From positions 3,164,780 through 3,228,779 of the forward strand of contig RPFO01000022.1 of the NCBI GenBank assembly GCA_009746045.1: a stretch of 64,000 nt of DNA. Reading direction: 5' to 3'. Under the pieces are notes generated by a model. The model did no database searches. It was not told where the DNA came from and saw nothing but the letters and a program-made list of their open reading frames with translations. Of the stretch, positions 17,141 through 28,569 are shown in pieces (position 1 is the first letter of the stretch; each line of letters opens with the position of its first letter). The DNA comes from Mesostigma viride. Lineage: Eukaryota > Streptophyta > Mesostigmatophyceae > Mesostigmatales > Mesostigmataceae. The translations under genes were made by a program, and so were the position numbers.

Positions 17141-18912
17141 TGTCCATCTTCCCAGTAAAAGTCCTAAATTTAGGACCAAGTGGAATTAAAAAATATATAT
17201 GCAAACATTAAAATTTGACCCTGGCATTCGTGCCCATGACAGATAACACACTTTTTTAGTTTCTATCAAAAACCTGGGGTCAAATAATTACATTTAGTGC
17301 ATGAATGGGCCCTGCCACCTGTCAGACCTCAAAGCGCGAATTTGGCCAAAATGTGGGTTTTAGGACCATTAGGACCAATTATTGTCAACGCATGACCATG
17401 CTATCCACACGGTCCCTTGAGCATCTTACAAGCGCTAGGGGACCCTACGAGGCCTTGGGATGGCGGGGCAGCGTATACCAAGGCCATACCCTGCTGTGGC
17501 TGCCTCTATATATACGCGTGATTAACGGTGTCACAGATGGTGCAGGTAATGCAATATACGGTTGCATGGTTGCTGAGGTTGCCCGGCTTGAACATGGCCC
17601 ACCCCTTGCGGTAAACTTTCTCTAAGCATATGCCAAACCTTCTTTGACATCACGGACATGCTGGCCGCCACCCAGCGATGAAAAAACATTGCATTTGCAT
17701 TGCAACTAACACATGAATGCAGCCAAATCAAGTTACAAAACAACGTTGTGCTAACATGCAACGCTTTGTGAGCGAATTCAGGGTGCATGTAACACGTAAA
17801 CCATACTGTATATACTGTCTGAGAACACCCTGAACGACTGCAGGCCATAGGACCATGGTTTATAACTAACACATGAGTAAAACTGCTCTTACGCATGTGT
17901 GTTTTAGCTGCAGCGGACGACGAAGATAGAGACGTAAAAAATTGTATGACGTAAACCAACTATGTGTGACAGTTATGTGCACAGAGAGCGTCCCCTCTTT
18001 TTAGGCATAGCTGGCTGACTCAAAACACCACGACAGCGTTGCCAGTTACACTCATGATCTAGGACAACCCGGCACGTACCTGCTACTTACGTCGCCTCAT
18101 TCCAGATGGTTGCAAAAAAGTCGCTGAAATCCGCAGCGAGGTCAGCTTTCCGAGAGCTGAGCGCACCAAAGCTGGCCAACCGGTTCGACAATGATATAAA
18201 CCACGCTTGTGCTGCGTTCTAGGTCCAAGAAATACCGAAAGTGAAGACCTATAAGGTGCGCTCGCTGCCCAGCCTGAACGTCCCTAAAACATGGTCGACA
18301 ATGGAAATCGGGCAAGAATATCACGGCCCAGGCGCTCCCATGTCAAATACTCCGTTTCTAAACTCCAGACTATAATAAAAATCGTCCACAAAAATTTCCT
18401 GGCTTGATTCGCACCACCATTGCTAATACACTAACATGTTTGTGCCAAAATCGACCCTCCGCGAGCAGGCGATCTGCGACCCATTTGTGTTGTGCCGCTG
18501 TGCTACAGCGCTACACATAAAAACTTGCGCAGAAAATATTCACAGCCTTTAAGCATAACTAACAACCTTTCGTTTTTGCTACTGGGCGCCCGAAATGATA
18601 AACGCACGTGAAAACGCCGGCCACGATTGTCAGGTCGCCATATCCACCTCACTTCATTCCCGCACCCACTTTTTCGCTCCAAAATCGGTTATATTTTTGG
18701 TCGAGGTACCTACTTTCCCGCCCAAATATCCGGTACCCGGGTACGGAATCCGGGTACCATGTGCCGGTACCACGGGTCGGGTATATCATGCCGGGTACGG
18801 TCGACATGGGGTACGGTCCATATAGTGACCCCCCCCCCGGTACCTCGGTTATAGTGACCACTAGGACGATTTAGGACAAAGTCCTAAATTTAGGACCGTG
18901 GGATGATTAACA
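17141..18912. mobile_element. 1772-bp non-autonomous DNA element, copy 1 (TTAA target)
   Basis: Ends are TGTCCATCTTCCCA and, inverted, TGTTAATCATCCCA. The flanks are TTAA on both sides. Removing the element and one TTAA rejoins the pol frame exactly (GGC TTA ACC GTC), which proves the boundaries. AGTCCTAAATTTAGGAC, a 17-base palindrome, lies near both ends. A stretch near 18700-18850 is rich in GGTACC/GGGTAC words. It holds only small ORFs (for example 142 codons on minus at 17531-17959) with no transposase features. Confidence 0.85.
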
Positions 18913-18963
18913 TTAACCGTCCCTCATACTGTTGTAGACCCCTTCCTGCATGCTGATGAACTC

Positions 18964-19695
18964 TTGAATGTCTCTGTGTTAGTGGATAGCGGTGCGGCTA
19001 GCTCCTTTGTGAGCGAGGCCCTAGTTAGGCGTTTAGGACTAGTCCCTACCCCTCACACAAAAACTGTCACTGTCCATTATGCTGACGGTCGCACCAGTCA
19101 TTCCCCGGGTACGGTGTCCCTTCCCCTGGTCATACAAGGACGTACGGTCAACCTGACGGCCACTATAGGCCCTATCACTACAGCTGATGTATTACTACTA
19201 GGATTGGATTGGCACCAGGATAATAAGATTACTATTAATTATGATACTATGGTTATTTGGTTTCCAGATAGCTCTTACTGGGTACCGGAACGTCATTATA
19301 GACTAGAAAATTTATCCTTGGTAGATATTACTCCTCCTACACCTGTTGATCCTCCAGTGAGACCTATACCTGAAGTATTAATGTCCAATGACGAATTGCG
19401 ATCTGAACTAAAGGAATATGGATACCTATTATGTATGTTCCTTCAGTTAGAAGTACAAGAGATACCTATCACTAATAATAGTGTGGATATAGATGTAAAT
19501 ACAGTGGATACAATAGGAGTGGGATTTACTGAAAATGAAATAGTAAGATACATGGCTGTGATAGATTCCTCAAAAGTATTTGAAGAAAAGACTCCTTCTT
19601 ATCCTCCTCCTCGTTCTGTTTTACACCGTGTAGTTATCAAGGACGGTGCAGTTCCTACGCACTCTCCGATGTATAGAATGGGCCCTACGAATTAA
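18964..19695 (+). CDS. pol: Chromovirus aspartic protease and pol linker
   Basis: The frame continues the -1 pol frame from before the 1772-bp element. The protease active site is LVDSGAASSF (about 18979-19008), with a second-half motif DVLLLGLDW (about 19186-19212) typical of retropepsins in gypsy elements. It should cleave the Gag and Gag-Pol polyproteins. The frame stops at TAA 19693-19695 because one base appears missing: the next frame continues ELKELKQILVSLLEAGLIEP, the usual linker into RT. Confidence 0.8.
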   Translation: MNVSVLVDSGAASSFVSEALVRRLGLVPTPHTKTVTVHYADGRTSHSPGTVSLPLVIQGRTVNLTATIGPITTADVLLLGLDWHQDNKITINYDTMVIWFPDSSYWVPERHYRLENLSLVDITPPTPVDPPVRPIPEVLMSNDELRSELKEYGYLLCMFLQLEVQEIPITNNSVDIDVNTVDTIGVGFTENEIVRYMAVIDSSKVFEEKTPSYPPPRSVLHRVVIKDGAVPTHSPMYRMGPTN

Positions 19696-20590
19696 AGGAA
19701 CTAAAACAGATTTTAGTATCACTATTAGAAGCAGGATTGATAGAGCCTAGTAACTCCCCCTACTCCGCTGGTGTCCTGTTAGTTCCTAAGCCAAATGGCA
19801 AGTTTCGCCTAGTTACTGATTATAGGAAGTTAAACGATATTACTGTGAAGTCTAAATACCCTCTACCTCGTATTGATGATATATTTAATAAGGTTAAAGG
19901 TTCTACCTGTTTCACAGTACTAGATTGTGCGGATGGTTTTTGGCAACTACGTATAGCTCCTGAGGATTGCCACAAAACCGCCTTTGCTACCCCTTTTGGG
20001 CATTACCAGTTTAGAGTAGCGGCTATGGGACTCTGTAACTCTCCTGCCTCTTTCCAAATGTTAATGAATGAAGTACTTAGACCTGTTATGGGAAATTCCC
20101 ACCTTCCTCAAGTGTCCTCTGATTTAAAGGATCCTTCCTTCTCCTCTGTTTCTTTATCTGAGCATGACCGTTCTTGTGCTCAAGCTTACTTAGATGATAT
20201 CCTTATTTATTCTCCTGATTTTGAAACGCACCTACGTGATTTAAAGAAAGTACTAGAAATCATGGCTGAAAATTCTTTATGGGCGCGCCGTGCTAAAGTT
20301 CGCTCTGGTAGGAGTGTCCCATTTTTAGGGCACGTCCTGTCAGATGCCGGGGTTGCTACCGACCCGGATAAGACTAAGTCAATTCAGGAATGGCCTACCC
20401 CTACCGACGTTAAAGGTGTACGTAGTTTTCTAGGAATTGCTTCTTACTATAGGCGTTTTATCCCGCGTTTCGCAACTATAGCAGCCCCTATTAATCATCT
20501 ATTAAAGAAGGATATCCCCTTTGTTTGGAGTAGTGAATGTCAGTCGGCTTTTCAGTGTCTAAAATCCCTACTCCTCTCCCCTCCGTACTC
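19690..20590 (+). CDS. pol: Chromovirus reverse transcriptase (frame-interrupted)
   Basis: The RT fingers and palm read in order: SNSPYSAGVLLVPKPNGKFR, VTDYRKLN, YPLPRIDD, FTVLDCADGFWQL (first catalytic Asp), GLCNSPASFQ and YLDDILIYS (catalytic YLDD). Then come FLGHVLSDAGV and FLGIASYYRRFIP. An unusual insert of about 35 residues lies between VLRPVMGN and the YLDD strand, rich in Ser and Asp. The frame is shifted by one base at its start (about 19690) and at its end (about 20582), where RNase H takes over. It makes cDNA from element RNA. Confidence 0.9.
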
Positions 20591-21265
20591 ATCCTACCGG
20601 ATACTACTAAACCCTTTGTTGTAGCTACAGATGCTAGCAAGGTAGCTATAGGGGGCGTCCTTCTCCAGGATCAGGGTCAGGGCTTACAGCCAATCGAGTA
20701 TATCTCTAGGACAATGCTTCCTGCGGAGCGTAACTATCCCGTACACCAGCAAGAACTATTAGCTGTGGTGTATTGTTGCCACGCGTGGCAGCACTTTCTT
20801 AAAGGTGCTCAATTTGATGTTTGTCTGAATGAACCCTGTGAGATTGATCCTTATAGATTAGTTATCCAGACAGATCACCGTCCTCTTACCCATCTTCTCT
20901 CACAACCCAACCTTACCCCTCGTCAAGCGCGCTGGATGGAGTTTTTAGCACAGTTTTCCCCTTTTAAACTTCAGTATGTTAAGGGTGTAGATAACATAGT
21001 ACCAGATGCACTCTCCCGTCGTGCAGATTACTCCTTTTTCGAGGACCTTGATGTTCTCAATACTACTCTAGTTCCTACTACTATGGGTGTAACCCCGTAT
21101 GGTGAACTACCTGATGATGAATCCTATGCCTACCTCTTTCATACAGCTGTTCGCATGCCTGATCTCCTTTCTCACGTAGGACTCTCTCTCCCGTGTGAGG
21201 CCCTTCCTGTGGCCTCGGTGGGGGGGAGGGGAAAAATAAAATTTCTATACCGCTTAGCCATATAG
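20560..21265 (+). CDS. pol: Chromovirus RNase H domain
   Basis: The frame carries PFVVATDASKVAIGGVLLQD (first catalytic Asp), NYPVHQQELLAVVY (catalytic Glu), VIQTDHRPLTHL (third Asp) and the tail NIVPDALSRR, the standard gypsy RNase H order. It degrades the RNA strand of the hybrid. The end of the frame (about 21220-21265) runs into a purine-rich patch and stops; another shift near 21420 leads to integrase. Confidence 0.9.
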
Positions 21266-21429
21266 CGACTAGGTCAGGAAAGTCTTATGAAAACATAGTC
21301 CCTCTAGGACCTCCCCTTCTCTTTGGCAAGGCGGTAGGAGATCTCTTTAAACCTGTTCTGGATACCTCTGTAGCGATGCCTACCTCTGATCTGAACGCCT
21401 TATTAGTAGATTTACGGCCACTGAGCCGG

Positions 21430-22901
21430 AAGCATTAGCTGCCATTGCTGCCCATCCCCAACAATTAGGCAAGCACCCTTGTAAATTTGTAGGTGGATTT
21501 TTATATGTGCAGATAGCAGATTCTCCCCCTCAATGGCGCCTGTATGTCCCTCCTATCTGTCGCTCCTCCTTGCTCTTTGAGTTGCATGACTTAGCTGCTC
21601 ATCAGGGTGGTAAACGGGTACGGGACCTAGTAGCCCGCTCTTACTACTGGCCTTCCCTTTTAAAGGATGTAGATGAGTATGTTAGAACCTGTCAATCTTG
21701 CCAGGAGATGAAACCCAACAATGTAGGACAGATAGCAGAGCCTAGGACCTTACCTGATCCCATCATGCCGTGGGACTCCATTATGATGGATTTTGTAGGA
21801 CCTTTTAGGAAGAATGATAGAGGTAACGCCCAGATCCTTGTTTTTGTAGATCGTTTTACTCGTATGTGTCATCTCGTGCCGTGTCCCTTAGAACTCACCG
21901 CACGCGATTGCGCACGCCTATACCTTAATAACGTATATAGATATCATGGTTTGAGTAGGCAGTTTATTAGTGATAAGGATAAGTTATTTACTTCTGATTT
22001 TTGGCAGCAGTTCTTCGCTGCTATCGGTACCAAGGTCACCTTCGGTACTGCCTACCACTCCTCCTCGTCTCATTTAGTAGAACGTTTGAATAGGGTAGTG
22101 GAAGAAGCTCTGCGTCACTATGTGAATGGCTCTGGGAGTGATTGGGAGGATTATCTATGTTTGGTAGAGTTTTCCCTTAACAACTGCCCTCAGGCTGCGC
22201 ATGGTTATACGCCCTTCTTCCTAGATACTGGTAGACAACCTCTTACCCCTACCTCTCTCTTAGCTAGTCCTTTAAGGGACAAGGATGATGTGTCCCGGGA
22301 TACTGTAGAAGGTGTGCAGGCGTTATTAGATAAGATGAAGAATGCACACGACAACGCTATTGCAGGGTACCATAGGGCGCAGGCCAAATACCTTGCTAGG
22401 TTGCGTGCCTCATTAGATAGAAGAGCACCTGAGATAGAAATAGGAGATTTAGTCTTAGTAGAAGGCCCCCGTGTTGGCCGCTTCGCTCATAAGTTCGAAG
22501 CTGAACTGAAAGTGAAACTTAGGCCCGCCTTCTTAGGACCCTTCCGTGTGTTGTCTAGAGTAGGTAATTTTCTGTATGAGATAGATATTCCTACCTCTTG
22601 GCAGACCCACTCACGCACCTTTCATAGAAGCCAGCTGAAGCTCTATCATCAGAGCACGTTCGCTGGTAGAGAATTAGCCCCTGCCCCTTTAGAGCATAAT
22701 CCGGATACTGGTGAGGTAGAGGACGAGGTAGAGGGTATCGTGGCCCATAGAGATGTCAAAAAGGGCCGCGGTACCCAGCGCCAGTATAAGGTGAAGTGGA
22801 TGTATGCTCGTAGTGAGGTAGATAAGGTCTGGTATACGGAGAGTGAGCTAGATGGGTGTAGTCGCCTGCTGCAGGAGTATAAAACCCTGCATAAGCTCTA
22901 G
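21430..22901 (+). CDS. pol: Chromovirus integrase with C-terminal chromodomain
   Basis: The open frame begins before the first annotatable codon at 21507. The zinc-binding HHCC region is LHDLAAHQGG...CQSCQEMK. The catalytic DDE triad lies in MMDFVGPF, FISDKDKLFTSDF and SSHLVERLNR. A GPY/F-like block follows (RPAFLGPFRVLSRVGNFLYE). Residues near the end (GIVAHRDVKKGRGTQRQYKV, then W, then KVWYTESEL) form a chromodomain, which directs chromovirus integration to marked chromatin. The stop is TAG 22899-22901, 23 bases before the second 1772-bp element. Confidence 0.95.
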
Positions 22902-22924
22902 TTGTAGACCTTCTCCTCTCTTAT

Positions 22925-24696
22925 TGTCCATCTTCCCAGTAAAAGTCCTAAATTTAGGACCAAGTGGAATTAAAAAATATATATGCAAACATTAAAATTT
23001 GACCCTGGCATTCGTGCCCATGACAGATAACACACTTTTTTAGTTTCTATCAAAAACCTGGGGTCAAATAATTACATTTAGTGCATGAATGGGCCCTGCC
23101 ACCTGCCAGACCTCAAAGCGCGAATTTGGCCAAAATGTGGGTTTTAGGACCATTAGGACCAATTATTGTCAACGCATGACCATGCTATCCACACGGTCCC
23201 TTGAGCATCTTACAAGCGCTAGGGGACCCTACGAGGCCTTGGGATGGCGGGGCAGAGTATAACAAGGCCATACCCTGCTGTGGCTGCCTCTATATATACG
23301 CGTGATTAACGGTGTCACAGATGGCGCAGGTAATGCAATATAGGGTTGCATGGTTGCTGAGGTTGCCCGGCTTGAACATGGCCCACCCCTTGCGGTAAAC
23401 TTTCTCTAAGCACATGCCAAACCTTCTTTGACATCACGGACATGCTGGCCACCACCCAGCGATGAAAAAACATTGCATTTGCTTTGCAACTAACACATGA
23501 ATGCAGCCAAATCAAGTTACAAAACAACGTTGTGCTAACATGCAACGCTTTGTGAGCGAATTCAGGGTGCATGTAACACGTAAACCATACTGTATATACT
23601 GTCTGAGAACACCCTGAACGACTGCAGGCCATAGGACCATGGTTTATAACATACACATGAGTAAAACTGCTCTTACGCATGTGTGTTTTAGCTGCAGCGG
23701 ACGACGAAGATAGAGACGTAAAAAATTGTATGACGTAAACCAACTATGTGTGACAGTTATGTGCACAGAGAGCGTCCCCTCTTTTTAGGCATAGCTGGCT
23801 GACTCAAAACACCACGACAGCGTTGCCAGTTACACTCATGATCTAGGACAACCCGGCACGTACCTGCTACTTACGTCGCCTCATTCCAGATGGTTGCAAA
23901 AAAGTCGCTGAAATCCGCAGCGAGGTCAGCTTTCCGAGAGCTGAGCGCACCAAAGCTGGCCAACCGGTTCGAAAATGATATAAACCACGCTTGTGCTGCG
24001 TTCTAGCTCCAAGAAATACCGAAAGTGAAGACCTATAAGGTGCGCTCGCTGCCCAGCCTGAACGTCCCTAAAACATGGTCGACAATGGAAATCGGGCAAG
24101 AATATCACGGCCCAGGCGCTCCCATGTCAAATACTCCGTTTCTAAACTCCAGACTATAATAAAAATCGTCCACAAAAATTTCCTGGCTTGATTCGCACCA
24201 CCATTGCTAATACACTAACATGTTTGTGCCAAAATCGACCCTCCGCGAGCAGGCGATCTGCGACCCATTTGTGTTGTGCCGCTGTGATACAGCGCTACAC
24301 ATAAAAACTTGCGCAGAAAATATTCACAGCCTTTAAGCATAACTAACAACCTTTCGTTTTTGCTATTGGGCGCCCGAAATGATAAACGCACGTGAAAACG
24401 CCGGCCACGATTGTCAGGTCGCCATATCCACCTCACTTCATTCCCGCACCCACTTTTTCGCTCCAAAATCGGTTATATTTTTGGTCGAGGTACCTACTTT
24501 CCCGCCATTATACCCGGTACCCGGGTACGGAATCCGGGTACCATGTGCCGGTACCACGGGTCGGGTACATCATGCCGGGTACGGTCCACATGGGGTACGG
24601 TCCATATAGTGACCCCCCCCCCGGTACCTCGGTTATAGTGACCACTAGGACGATTTAGGACAAAGTCCTAAATTTAGGACCGTGGGATGATTAACA
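22925..24696. mobile_element. 1772-bp non-autonomous DNA element, copy 2 (TTAT target)
   Basis: Same length and ends as copy 1, with only scattered substitutions. The flanks are TTAT on both sides (22921-22924 and 24697-24700), so the target duplication is four bases but not strictly TTAA. It lies in the short gap between integrase and ORF3. Confidence 0.85.
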
Positions 24697-24703
24697 TTAT
24701 GTT

Positions 24704-27072
24704 ATGTCTGCTGTCGACGGGTGGTTGGTTGTCCCCTCAGTTCCCTCCGCAGCCGTCATGTCAGAGCCTACCCCTCCGGCTGAGAGCTCGCTGCCGTCCC
24801 CGCCCCCACCGGACCCTGAGCTGTATTTCGAGGCCCTTCCGGGCTGCTGGGTGTCGCGGTCCAGTTACCCGGGTGGCGTTGTGCAGCCGGCCCTTCAGGC
24901 CCAACATGCGGGTTTAGTCAGGGCGGCCCTCTTTGGGGTCACGTGGTACGGTCCTTCCCCTGACGAGCCGCACCAGCTTGTTTTGCACGGGTTCGATGAT
25001 GCAGGACACTGTTTGTTAGGGTGTGGTTCCCGCTGTCCCGCCTTGGGACAGATAGATGCGGTTCTCCGGTGCTCCCGTGTGTTCTCCTACCTCTCTACCC
25101 CTGTGGGCCGCTCCTGCCTACGGGATGTGTTCCCCTGGCAATTCCGGCTGAGGGTGATGCTGAGGTAGATGAGAACCCCTGCGACCTTCTACGGGCCGTA
25201 GAATTCATGGAGATAGCTGATCAGTCGGCGGGATTAGCAGTTGGTGGTCCTGCCCCTACGGGCGCCCCAGCCGAGGTACATTATACTCCAGAATATTCTG
25301 CCTCAAGCGCTGCGTCCGCCTCCTCGGCGTCTGCTCCTCCCTCTCCGGTCCCGTCGTCCCCTCGGTCGACCCAGTGTGTTGCAGTGGAGCCTACCCCTTC
25401 GGGTTTGCCTGATCCTCTTTCGGCGACGGTCTCGGCTATGCAGGCGCAGATCCAGTCCCTGACCACGGCGATCGGGGCCTTCTTGGCGGCCCAAGCGCAG
25501 ACTCCGGCCACGCCAGGTGGGGTGTCTGTGGTGTCCGCGCCTCCTACCCCTTCGGTTGTTTCGGCACCTGTGGTTTCGCCGGCGCCCCCTACCCCTTCGG
25601 TTGCTGCGGCTCCGACACCTCTGGGTGCCTCCGTGCCTGCGACCGACGTTTCTGCGCCGCGGCGCGAGTCTGCCGCCCCTTCGGCTGTGCCCGCCGTCGC
25701 CTCCTCTGGGCCGCCCGCTGCGCCCTCACAGCCAGTTCGTGGTTTCTTCAGCGACACGGGCGATCATCCCAGGCTTTGGGAGGGTGGTCCCCCGCAGAGG
25801 ATTCCGGTGCCTGACTGGAGCTTGGATGGCAACCAATCTTATGCTGGACTGCCTGTCCCTACGGGCCCTATTTTCAATATGTGGCCTGAGGGTGCGCCGG
25901 CAACGGAGACCGGTGCGCCTGCTGCGGTGGCGGGCCCGTCACGGCCCTCTCTGGCTTCTGGTCCGGTGCGACCCCCTGTGGCACCAGGGCCACCTGCGTC
26001 GGTGTCGGCTCCCGCCCCTGCTTCGGCCCCTGCTTCGGTCCCTGCCCCTTCGGCCTCGCGGTCTTTGGCTGTGGTTGTTCGGTCCACCGTTCAGGATCCT
26101 CGCGCTACCCGCGCTGCCGATTCCCTCCGGGAGTTGTCCCAGGGTGATCGGGACAGGGCCCCTTCTGTGGTGCATGCGACGCCGGAGTCGCGCGACACGC
26201 CCGTGCCTGGATGTGGTATGTCCGCACTCGCCTGCCGCCAGTGTGACCTGCCGCGCGCCTCCGCCGAGCTTGCCATCTCGCCCATGTCCTACGGGTTCTC
26301 CCAGGTGTGTCGGGCGCCTCGGGATCGTGGCCTACCCATTGAGACTGATCGGCCTCCTTTCGACATGGTTATTTTAGCTGATCCTGTGTTCCAGGGTGAG
26401 ATCCTGGTTCGGCGCGTTCTGTACCGCTGGGCTAGGCGCCACAACGACTTGGACACCTACGGTGGGTTCCAGTGGGCTTACCCTCCGCCTCTGGGCATTA
26501 TGGCTTCGGATGCCCTTACGGTAGAGTTTCCTGCGGTACCGGGTGCTGCGTACACCACGGTCCTCCAGCCCATCCTCGAGTGGGATGCCCGTCGTCCGGC
26601 GCCCATCCCGGGCCAGGGTCTAGACTCCCGTGGCCACCCTCCTCCTCGGGCCAGCGACTACCTGGAGACATTCGGGTCGCGCCAGTGTGCTCGTCGGTGG
26701 CGCTCCCGAGAGGTTTGGCACATCAGGATGTGGCCGTCCAACGTGGAGCCCCTGGTGGACCTGTTTTTCCCGACGGGTTTGCGCCCTCGGATCCGGTACC
26801 ATCGCCTCCTCCTGCGGGCCCTCTGTTTGATCGCGGTAGAGCCTTTCCTTCGCCTCTTTGCCTGTGGCTTCCTGGACTGGGCCCGTGGCCAGGTCGTTCT
26901 TACGCAGCATAGGTATTACTGGGCCTTTCTGGGCCTTTTTCCTGACGGCGTGTGGGCCGATGTTTTCCTCACTGTAGATAGGCATGACAATGCCGAGGAT
27001 GTGGCCCACTACCAGGCCTACCTGGAGGTCCTGCTGGCCTCCCGTGGCACCTATCAGACGGATGGCCACTAG
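24704..27072 (+). CDS. Chromovirus ORF3: large unknown protein in the env position
   Basis: A first frame starts at ATG 24704 (or 24758, MSEPTPP) and reads to 25168. The main frame reads through to TAG 27070-27072, in the -1 frame relative to the first, with an overlap at 25021-25168. Together they would give about 780 residues if joined near 25140. The N-terminal part has a compact region (FEALPGCWVSRSSYPGG onward). The centre is about 350 residues of Ala/Pro/Ser-rich linker. The C-terminal 290 residues look folded and aromatic-rich (GFFSDTG, FDMVILADPVFQGEI, LFFPTGLRPRIRYHR). No signal peptide, transmembrane pair or furin-like site is seen, so envelope is unsupported. Without the inserted element its start would be about 27 bases after the integrase stop. 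The function is unknown. Confidence 0.7.
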
Positions 27073-27434
27073 ATAGAGGGCCTTAGGCCCGACCTGAGGG
27101 TGTTGTCCCTCCGGTATATAGAGTCGCCCTCATATTCTGGCCAGTTGGTTGGCTGTTCTTGGTCCTTAGCGCTGATGTGTTTACTCTGTGTGTCCTGCCC
27201 AGTGCCGTCCCCCCCCGGCCAGGACTCCGTTCCAGGCAGTTAGGGGAACCTCCCACCAGGCTTGGTGCTGGCTAACCCTACACCACCCGGCGTGGTGGTG
27301 GAGACCGTGTGAACTATTGGTGCTTTGTATCTGGGATGGTCTATCGATTGTGTTGGTGTGTGTTGGGTGCATTAGGTTTTTCCTACCCCTTTGGTTCCCT
27401 TCTCTCTGCGTAGGGAGAGGGCTCCCTACCTTTT
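27073..27434 (+). other. Chromovirus 3' untranslated region
   Basis: No gene is seen between the ORF3 stop and the polypurine tract. Confidence 0.6.
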
Positions 27435-27449
27435 GTGGGGGGGGGGAGG
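27435..27449 (+). promoter_or_regulatory. Polypurine tract
   Basis: A G-run with AGG directly abuts the 3' LTR, the usual place for the plus-strand primer. Confidence 0.85.
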
Positions 27450-28021
27450 TGTTACGTCGCGTAACAATTCGTTGTAGTTACGGACGTAAATTAGGTCCTT
27501 GGCCTCCGTTGTTTCTAGGTTTACGTGTAGTTCTAGTTGGGACCTGATTGTCCTCGTAACAGTACTGTGGTATATGGGGTGCCTTTGGGCGCCGCGCCGC
27601 GTACTTTATTAGTGGTCCTTATCCTTTGGTAGAATTTAGTGGACCGGCGTGCATCTGTGCACCTGCCTGTGTTTCTGTGTTTCTGCAGGCGAGGGCCAGG
27701 TCGGCCCGAGCCTGTTGGACCGTTGGTGACCATTTATGCACGTTCCACTCCTCGTGTGGTCACTCGGCGTGTGTTAAATGAATTAACACATATTAGCTTG
27801 GGTCACGGCAGTTTAGTTGTGTTTCCTTCCTCTTTTCCTGGAGTAAACGGGTTTGATTAAATGGCCTATGGCATATTACAGTAGTACATATGTAAATGCA
27901 TTGAGATCTGGCTTGTCTCGTTCGTCTTTCGCTAGGGGTGTAAATAGAAGCGGCCTTACTAGTCTAGGTAGTATCAGGACAGGTAGAGGTAGAGGTGGCG
28001 GCCGAGGCTTGCGGCGTAACA
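27450..28021 (+). repeat. Chromovirus 3' LTR
   Basis: 572 bp, the same length as the 5' LTR, with no differences in the stretches I compared. It is followed by the TCTAT duplication at 28022-28026. Confidence 0.95.
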
Positions 28022-28564
28022 TCTATCTAGGAAATCCTAACTACACTACTCATCAAAACGCCTCCTCCGCTTGGGGGGAGGTGGCTTGCCCACAGGGTCG
28101 GGCGTGTGCGCCTTGACAATCTTCTTCCACCGCGTCTTGTCCTGCATGGCAGTCCAAAGACGGGAGAGAGAGTGGATGCGGTGCTCAAACTGGGCTGGGA
28201 CCACTAGGTCGTCCAGCAACATCTGAACGTAGTTCGTGACAGGTTTCCCTACCCGTTTGGGAATGTCCGCGGGGCCAGGCCAGGTCAGAATGTGCCGCCC
28301 TGGCTGGCCAAGCCGCTGGGGGCCGGCCAGACCGAGGGTGGTGTCGACCTGGCTGGTGCGGGCAAGGTGTCCTACAAATGCTATCCTACGCTGCCTAACC
28401 TCGTCCGAAACACGAGGCATGCCATGATACAAAGACTCTGATGACGGACGCTCGGAAAAACCTACGTTAAGGACCTGTCGGAGCATCCTGTAAACCGTGC
28501 CATCTAGCCTAGCTGCCAGTTTAGCCAAGCCTAATTTAGCCAAGCCATGCCTATAATTCAACAC
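28022..28564 (-). pseudogene. LINE-B ORF2 C-terminus, right of the chromovirus
   Basis: The minus-strand frame includes LDGTVYRMLRQVLNVGF, ESLYHGMPRVSDEV and RQRRIAFVGHLARTSQVDT, and ends KPPPPKRRRRFDE. The RRxxxxGHLAR motif is a C-terminal landmark shared with LINE-C and LINE-D, and resembles the RRLRWxGHVxR end of RTE-type LINEs. The 5' side is truncated at about 28564. It is the continuation of 13556-13673. Confidence 0.75.
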
Positions 28565-28569
28565 CGCGT

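Larger units (their letters stand above)
13674..28021 (+). mobile_element. Ty3/gypsy chromovirus, complete with two LTRs
   Basis: The 14.3-kb element has identical-length 572-bp LTRs starting TGTTACG and ending CGTAACA. It is flanked by TCTAT on both sides (13669-13673 and 28022-28026). Order: 5' LTR, ORF-alpha, gag, protease, reverse transcriptase, RNase H, integrase with chromodomain, ORF3, polypurine tract, 3' LTR. Two 1772-bp DNA elements account for 3.5 kb; without them it would be about 10.8 kb. The LTRs appear identical wherever I compared them, which suggests recent insertion, yet pol carries at least three single-base frameshifts. Protease-RT-RNase H-integrase order and the chromodomain define the chromovirus branch of Metaviridae. 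Confidence 0.95.

Noticed and set aside
17531-17959. 142-codon minus ORF in the 1772-bp elements as a transposase
   Set aside because: Present in both copies because the copies are near-identical; composition is Ser/Cys/His-rich and shows no catalytic motif.
24704-27072. ORF3 as a retroviral envelope protein
   Set aside because: Position alone suggests it. No signal peptide, cleavage site, fusion-like segment or C-terminal membrane anchor is visible.
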